From Protonemura montana (taxonomy: Eukaryota; Arthropoda; Insecta; Plecoptera; Nemouridae), in assembly GCA_947568835.1 (NCBI GenBank), contig OX387605.1, forward strand, positions 10,110,418 to 10,174,417: 64,000 nucleotides of DNA, read 5' to 3'. Shown piece by piece: positions 56,453-64,000 of this stretch (its first letter is position 1; each line of letters begins with the position of its first letter). Below the pieces are notes generated by a model. It saw only the letters and a program-made list of their open reading frames with translations, was not told where the DNA came from and ran no database searches. Both the position numbers and the translations under genes were made by a program.

Positions 56453-59400
56453 AGTTCGTGCAATATTTAACTGCATATTATCAGTTACTTCCTTTCATTA
56501 GCAGGATAATTTCTGTCAAGACATTTACTACGTTTTTTATAAGCTTCATCAGCTTAAATAGTTCCAATTTTTTATTAAACACGAGCGCAAAATGTCAGGA
56601 TGTTGATTTACGAAGTAATTTTAATCACCAATTTTTCTCTTATAACTTTTTCCTGTTCTTCATTTCCTGTTATCAACATTTGTCACACTTAAATATAATT
56701 CTAAAATGCTTTATTTTCTTATTTATTCCTCCCACACGTAAATCTAGCTTCAAAAAATGTCAATACTTTAAAGAGTTGAAGGAAAGAAAATAAATTATCT
56801 CTCCTTTTCTAAATAATTATTACAATGCGGGAACTTTTCAAATTCCTATCATGGCTGGTTTATAGTTTCCCTCATAGAGGGAACTAATCACAACGATTTC
56901 CTTGAGAGTTCCAACAATGGCTCATAGGTGGCGTTTGGTTTCCAAATCCTTCGGGAACCGGATAAACAGCTGATAAAACCCCCTTCATCTAGAACAAAAA
57001 TATGTCTGTGATGTTTACAACAATCAGAGCGTCTCTGTGTCCGAATTATTTTACCTCGTCCATGTATTGAATGTTATACATCAGCACGGTACTCTGACGA
57101 AAAGGTAATCATGAGACTTCATCATCCTTGCAAGTCATATACGGAACGAGGAAGGAAATGGTATGCTATCTGCACTTGCATTTCCTTTAAAATCGGGGTT
57201 ATTTTTCAGGAAATGGTGAACTGAGTGGTGGAAATATCATGGCTTTCAGACTTTCGACATGTGATAGGTGCGTGACACAAGTTTTCAAATAAAACCTGTT
57301 TAAAACTTGGTCTTGAATGTTTAGTAAAATTTTAACTGTTTGGGAAAATGGAAACAATGTGAGACTTACTCAATATTAATCAGTTTTTTTCCAGCCAGTT
57401 ATTTCGGTAAACATTTTAGATTTAGATTTTAATTCTGCTTAAATCGTCTCAGTGGTGAGGTGGTCAAAAATGTTATATATTCTCAAAAGACATTTTACCT
57501 ACAGTGTGGCATGATTTTTAGAAAGTCTGTGAAAGTCACGGTGGATGTTGTGATTTGTTCTCTGCCAGATATTTGGTTTAAGATTCTAAAGACGTAAAGC
57601 ATACTTTAGGAATTTGTATTTGATTTTTTTTACAATTAGAAAATGGTAAAAGAAAATGCATGTTAATGTTTCCGATTTTCAAAAATAGTTTTTTCAATGC
57701 GTTTTAAGAAATCTGAAGACTTGTTTACTTGGCTCTAACAAGAAAATGTTTGTGAAAACTAAGCGTTACTAGCACAATACATCTACAAGAAAATATTTTA
57801 TTTCTATTCTCTGTACTCAGGAAATTGCTAACAACCTCATTAAACTTTTCATTAATCACCAATCAGATTATAGATCTAACACCTGAATACCACATAACCG
57901 TTCGCCGAATCCAATCTCGCTAGATTCGCGTTCAATTATAAAGTTCATGCAGTGCTTTGCTTTGACGAATTGAGCAGCTTTTAATAAAGCGTGCGTGCCC
58001 TAATTAAGCGGAGACAAGAGAGCATCTCGCGCCGCTTCATTGTAAGCATAAATGTCTGCGGAATTTCTTTTGAGTATAATGGTGTTGTATCCCGTGTCGC
58101 GGACTTACAGACAAGTCAGATATTGTGCCACTTCTATGTGATAGGCCACGCAACACCTCTTCAGTATTCAGTGCACCTGACAGAACCTATTGTTGTTAGT
58201 TTCCTTGATTAGAGATACAGCATGTTGGAGTACATACCCACGCCGTATTTAACGCTGACTCCTTGCTATTTGACTAGATCAGGACACAAAGAAAAGTGGT
58301 CACCAAGGATGGGTACATATTAGGTATTATCAACAGTGGTATGCAATTTGTAGGGAAGTCTTTCAAAAATCAAACAGATTTTTCGTTTGGTTTTATATAT
58401 TAATTATACTTATTGCTAGCAAATAATTTACAAGCGAGAGCACTGTTTTTTTTTTTTTTTTTTAAGCTCTAGTTGATCTTACATGCGATGGAGTGCTAAT
58501 AATACGCGGGTCCTATAATTAGTAAATCCATTAATCGGAACATCCTGTAATCATCTGACCTAGATTTTGCGTTTCGGTGGGTGCTAAACACGCGCTGCCA
58601 ATTTTTGCTACGCATTTTGACAAAGCTCACTTTCATAAGGGTAAGTCAAGAAGTTCTAATGGAAACCAGAATATTTTTATATCTTGAGCTCAGTGGAACG
58701 ATAATATATAAGTTTAGAATTTGAAGCATTTATGTTTACAACTCATTGCAAGCGATAAATAGGTAGGTTGAGTTAGCTTTGCTGTAAAATACTGGAAGCA
58801 CATCATCAAGGAAACATTTTTTAAAAAAGCAAGTCGAAAAAATGTATTTTTTTAATCCACTCTAAATCAAGTACCAGAGTTATTTGCAGAAACTGTAAAT
58901 AAACACGGTTGAATTTTCCATCCCGCTCGCTGAAAAAAAGAGTTAAAATGGTCGGAATAACAGGACTAACGCTGGTGTTGGCATGGAATGGACGTTCAGG
59001 GGTGAGGCTGGGTGGGCATGGGATGAATGAGGGGGTCCTGTAGGTCGGTGCTGGGTGCATTGGCGGTGGTTTGTGAAGATCGTAGCTCATCTTGCTATCT
59101 CTGACCACCACAGTCGACATTCATCCAGAGGGATGAGGGGAGATATAGCTTCCACCCAGGTCGCACACTCGAGTAATCAATTAGAAATTACATTCCCTGT
59201 GCCGCGGCGGATGAAACATTTCTATGCTTGGGTGCGTTACCGCGGTGTGTTATGCTAGCGTTAATTTATTGTGCTAGTATGTGCGTTACAAAACATCCAA
59301 AACCATTGAAATTTAACCGCGAACTAGAAGAATTATGATTTGTTCGGTGGCTGGTGTACGTAGGATCTTCGTGTTCGTGGGGGTGCGAGTTCAAATTAAC

Positions 59401-62400
59401 TCGAAATCTTCTTCGAAACAGACACAGATTTTATAATGGTAGCAACTTTCCAATTTGTTAGAAACTTCACGCCCTAGCTATGATCGTGATTGACGTTGCG
59501 TTTGTTTTAGGGAGAATAATGTTTACTCAAAGAATCAAAAGTGACAAGAATTAAAAAGGTCGTACATTTTCCATAAGCAAACTGACATAACGACTACAGT
59601 AGTCAAAACATGCTCAACTTTTTTACAGTCCGGACTAGAATCATCCTATTAAGTTCACCTGGTATAATATTTTGTGCAAAAAGTTCACCTAGGTATGGTT
59701 GATAATAAATTATAACGCTTTTGTGACATTTCGCAGTCGATAAGTTTCAAAATTATACAAGAACAAAACAATTTAACAAAGCTGTTAATCCTCTACAGAC
59801 AGAAGACGTGCTCTACTGTTTAGTGGTTTTGGTAGAGCTATTGTGATATTTGCATTGCAAAGGGAATAAACAGACTCAGGTATTAGCTATTGTCTCACAA
59901 ATTGGGAAGGAGCACAACACGGAATTAATAACGACGGTGAATGATGATTAAACATTTCGAATGTCAAGAACTAGATGAACGTGAACGAACGACAACGAAA
60001 ATATATGGTTTTACTGGGCGAAAATACAGTTTTTTACTTCTTGCGCCAAGAAATACGGTACATGGGTCTGTGAAGAATATCAATTTTGCTGAACTTCGGT
60101 TGAGCGACAGGGAATTCTCTCAAACATTATATCTGATACGCCATTGCCATAGGAGTCATTCGAGGGCAAAGAATGTAAAGATCTTCGCATGTGGGCTTGG
60201 CATATAAAATTATGCTACATCGGTAGCTGCAGAGAATGATTTCCCAGTACCTTCTATTTCTATACTCTCGTTTACTGCAATACATTTTCTTTGAACCTCA
60301 ATTTCCCAAGGGAAGTTCGCTACAGAAAAAATTTCAGAAAAAATGTGGAAACGTGATGAAAGAAAAGCTATAGTGTGGTGGAAGGCAATGACATTCACTA
60401 TAAAAGATTAGAACGCGGCAAGCATTGCTGCAATATCTGTATGCTTCAAGGATAAGACACGCGAGAAAACTCTCATCGCCCAGGTCCATGTCCGAATAAT
60501 TGGCGAACTTGCAAAGATGTAAGTTTCACTCATGCGTATCAGAAGGTGCTTTCCAGAAAAAAAAAGAAGATGGTTACCCTTAGCAGTTAAGAAAATGTGG
60601 TTGGATGTAACAGGATATTTAGAAAATGAGCAATAAAAAAATAGTGCGTCTATTTGATCATATACCCGATAGTGGTAAACTTTCATTTGGCGTAACTGTA
60701 CTTTAACCAACATCAATATGAAATGAAGGTTCAAAGTTAAAAAGAAACGCAGCACCAACTTCGGTCGGAGGTTTCTATGGTATTGTGATATTAAAGCCGA
60801 GACATGAGGAGGAACTGAACCATTTTTGATAATTTCTCTGCGCCGTCTCGTGAGATATGATCAAAGCGTTTTACGAGTTGACATGAACGTTCTCTTATAG
60901 GACAATATTGTCATCATCCATCCATTTCCCCGGGCAATTCCCAGCATTCTACTCGATGGCCAGACAACATATTGTTTGGGTCGTTTCGACCCTTTATATC
61001 CTCCAGCTTGCTTGCTTCCGACGCCAACGTCGACGTCGACAGCATCGACGGCGATCACGACATTGTGGGGGATGATGTTCGTGTTTCCTCTGCCTTCGGA
61101 TAATTTCAACCAAACACCGTTTACACCCCCTCGAACTATGCCCCCTCTTCATCACGCAGCGGCTATACACCCGAATCAACCCTGATTTTGCTTTTATTCG
61201 ACAATTTGTATACGGTATTGTGGGTCAGGGATTTGGTACTACATGCGTTCTGGCGGCGCTGGCCCCTTATTACGTCGAAATAGAATATGTGCTCAAAATA
61301 CAGAAACGTATTCGGAAGAAAATACAGTTGGGGGAAACGAAGGTTTTATATTTTCCTGTGGATGAGTCGTGTTCCTCGAGGAAATAAAACTGTAAACAAG
61401 GTTTCTTGAAGACGGCAACAATTTAAAGCCGGAAATATAACGGTTACAAATTAAAAAGCGTGCCATTTTGAATCTTTCACTTGAGCGTGAAATCAGAAAA
61501 CAGCTGGGTGAACTTTCCTGAACCACTAACAAAGGGATGTTAAAACATTTAACGACGCATTCAATCTCGCATTCCTGGAAATTATTCATCTTGGACGGAT
61601 TGCTTTAAATTTGTAACAGTGTGTATTTTTTCTGTCTTCTTCATTTTAATGACATACCCTTATAGCGTTACGTGTGGCTTAATGAATGCGCTCACACAAG
61701 GAGCACGAAAATGTTCAAAAATAAATGAAAATGAAATAAAAAAAGTAAAAGTAAAAGACACACCTTTGTTCGCGTTCTGATACCCTCACACTGATTTTTC
61801 GTTTCAAACCATGCTCATAAGCTTTTATTTCTACTCATCCTCTTCAAGTAATCGTCAACCCTACTTTTATTTCGAAAGTGTCTCGCGGGCTCCGTTGAAT
61901 TAGTCGGCGTCGTTTCGTTTTAAAGCCAGTGCCGTTTCTGATTCTCACCTCGAATTTCTGATGATCTCAGGCAAACCGAAATGCTCATTTGCTTTCCACC
62001 CTTCCTTGGATGATGGTCTTCACGAAGCATGAAATAGACACCAATATTGTTATCAAAAGCTCGAGGGAAATAAAGACACCCAGTCAAACAGAATTAACAA
62101 GGGAACAAGCTACTCGGTAGAAAGCTTGAGACAAATTAGTTGAGTTTGCTGATGAGATCAAAATCTTTGATCTGAAAAGATGTTCGAACTATGTTTCAAG
62201 CGAGTTCAAAAGATCTGGGATCTTTTGAAGATGTGCCGTCCGTGGACATTATCTTCGTTAGAAAAGGGTGAACTCCCCTTACACTATCAGAGTCGCTCAT
62301 GAACTTCTTGTATCGAGAACTTGCTAAAATACGTGATAGGGGCCTAGGATCCATCTATACGTGGGTCTTACTGCAACAGTCCTGTAATGACACGGTTAAT

Positions 62401-64000
62401 GTTTTGAAAAAGTGAAACCTTACTGCTGAATTTGTCTACAGAAAGTTAATTTCTTCTGGGTGAATACCAAAATTATATCAAAGCTGGGGACATAACATAA
62501 ACAAACAAAAAAACACTTTGACGACAGTCGGCTCTCAAAATTGTGATCTAACTTTATGATGACGATGAGCCATGACGACCATAAGGGTGCGTTTCTTGCT
62601 GCGAAAAGAACCTCCCAGCTTCTTGGAGGGTTGGACTTTTTCTGGATTGTAAATAAATGAAATATTTCACAGTAATTAGAAAACACGGTCCTCCTTGGTT
62701 TCCTTCATCTTGTAATTCGTCCCACCTTCACCGGAAAACACTGCTAAAGTACCAAAATCATGGTAAATAATTTGAGACAAATAGATTGTTCTCGTCTGCG
62801 TATCATGTTGATTAACAACACATGTGTTTTTTTTACTCAAACACATGTTCCAGTGTTCTACATGTTTTTATAGCTACAAATTGGATCTTCTTTATCATTT
62901 TATGTATTTACGAAACCTGATACCTCAACGGCACCGCGATGAAAAATGTTAACGCCACTACAGCTCTGTTTCAATTAGTTGGGTATGTTTTCAAAAGATG
63001 ATCCTCTGAAAAAATGATGATGGACCGCGTATAACGAAGACAATACAAAGTAACTGGCGATTATTTACATGCCGTATATTTAAAGTTTGTACGTGACATT
63101 TCTTTACTTCAAGACCGTCGTGTTGAAAGGGTAAAAAGTAAAAACACATTCCAATTCGCTGCGACGGGTTTCTGCCCGAAAAGTTAATCAGTAGAAACAT
63201 CAGTCCGTATGATAGATGGGAAAGTGGCTGCTAGTAAATAACATCAAGATTGGAAATGAAATGGTGTGACCAAAGAAAAAGATATCCAAAAAACTTTTTT
63301 TCCTAATAACATTTGTATCATTTGGTACAGCTTAACGAATCCAAACTGCCCTAGCACAGCGATCGTTATTAAAAATGGCACAGATAAGTTGGCTCCAAAT
63401 TCATGTAGGCCATTCTTTGCAATGCATACAGTTTCTCATTATTATTATTACATTAAGTCCCTATTGATTCACTAGGTTACTGGGTAATTTCTATACTAAT
63501 TCGATTTGAACTACGATAAGATGAGGTAAGGTACATGTCCACTAGTGTGTATCCAATTCAATTCAATTCAATTTTAATTTATTATATTATCAATTATTAC
63601 TACAATTAATTTGTATTTATTATTATTAATAATATCTCTGGCATTTTAATGTTTACTTTTATAGCACATACAACTATGAGGTCATTAACAGAAAAATATA
63701 TAACAAATACTAGATAGATAGACTCAGAAGTCAGGTATCGATATACCCACAACAGGTAGGAGTTTTTTCATGATAACAGCCGACCCCCCAACTTGCCTAT
63801 TAGCTACGACGTGCGAATGTTGGTAGAAGGTTTAATTGTTTTTGTGCTGGTTTCTGAAGAGGACCCAGTTGATTTACAAAGATCGATGATGTAACTGTGC
63901 TGAAACGAAACGGAATAATATTGCCAGTTGATCACAGTGTAACGCTATAAAGCTAAACAGTTAAAAGTAAAAGAAAACGTCAACCTCAATCTTAACCGCA
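56453..64000. other. 7.5-kb region without a recognisable gene
   Basis: No exon, transposon protein, tRNA or rRNA could be recognised on either strand. Open frames (for example 57991-58212 +, 58821-59120 -, 59941-60207 +, 60408-60758 -) have no known domain and no splice-joined partners. Base composition is less AT-rich around 58900-61200, where a GTCGACGTCGAC palindrome run lies near 61028. Short ATTCA repeats lie at 63555-63575. It may be intergenic or part of a long intron of a gene outside the window. Confidence 0.5.

Noticed and set aside
58821-59120. Proline-rich 99-codon frame on the - strand
   Set aside because: No domain, no splice partners, and composition follows a local GC-rich patch.
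59941-60207. 88-codon frame on the + strand in the right-hand region
   Set aside because: Not recognised and unsupported by any neighbouring exon.
56453-64000. Possible tRNA, CRISPR or further digestive gene in the right-hand region
   Set aside because: No T-arm-like tRNA signature, no regular spaced repeats and no DWWK- or VWPGR-type coding motif were seen on either strand.

Overview
This window is eukaryotic and almost certainly insect DNA. It is AT-rich, its genes are split by many short GT-AG and GC-AG introns, and the first gene is the 3' end of a Calx-type Na+/Ca2+ exchanger. The digestive genes match insect secreted GH13 alpha-glucosidases (maltases) and chloride-type animal alpha-amylases. 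A beetle is my best guess from the gene architecture, but the sequence does not settle the order. All clear genes are on the + strand. Exon models come from splice sites and homology between the paralogs. Every intact maltase and amylase model gives a coding length divisible by three.

Layout: (1) 873-2085, last two coding exons of the Na+/Ca2+ exchanger. (2) 2086-5752, non-coding. (3) 5753-21303, four tandem maltases (M1-M4). (4) 21435-26174, a complete young Ty3/gypsy LTR retrotransposon with identical 143-bp LTRs and an ATAAG target duplication, inserted just after the M4 stop codon. (5) 26649-47454, five more tandem maltases (M5-M9). (6) 48050-53923, two alpha-amylases (A1, A2). (7) 54329-56452, a decayed third amylase copy. 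(8) 56453-64000, no gene that I can support.

The nine maltases share one ten-exon plan in which internal exons 2, 3, 4, 6, 7 and 9 have identical lengths in all copies. All nine keep the three GH13 catalytic residues and a signal peptide. M1, M2, M3, M7 and M8 end in a hydrophobic tail, as in GPI-anchored midgut maltases; M4, M5, M6 and M9 lack it and should be soluble. The amylases would cut starch to oligosaccharides and the maltases would release glucose from them, so the window is a physically linked starch-digestion cluster.

The points most worth a second look are: seven GC-AG introns among about 98, four of them at the same intron 7; strong homogenisation of exon 7 and of other tracts between paralogs; a retrotransposon that probably separates M4 from its polyadenylation signal; loss of two conserved substrate-binding residues in A1; and palindromic elements upstream of M5 and M7.
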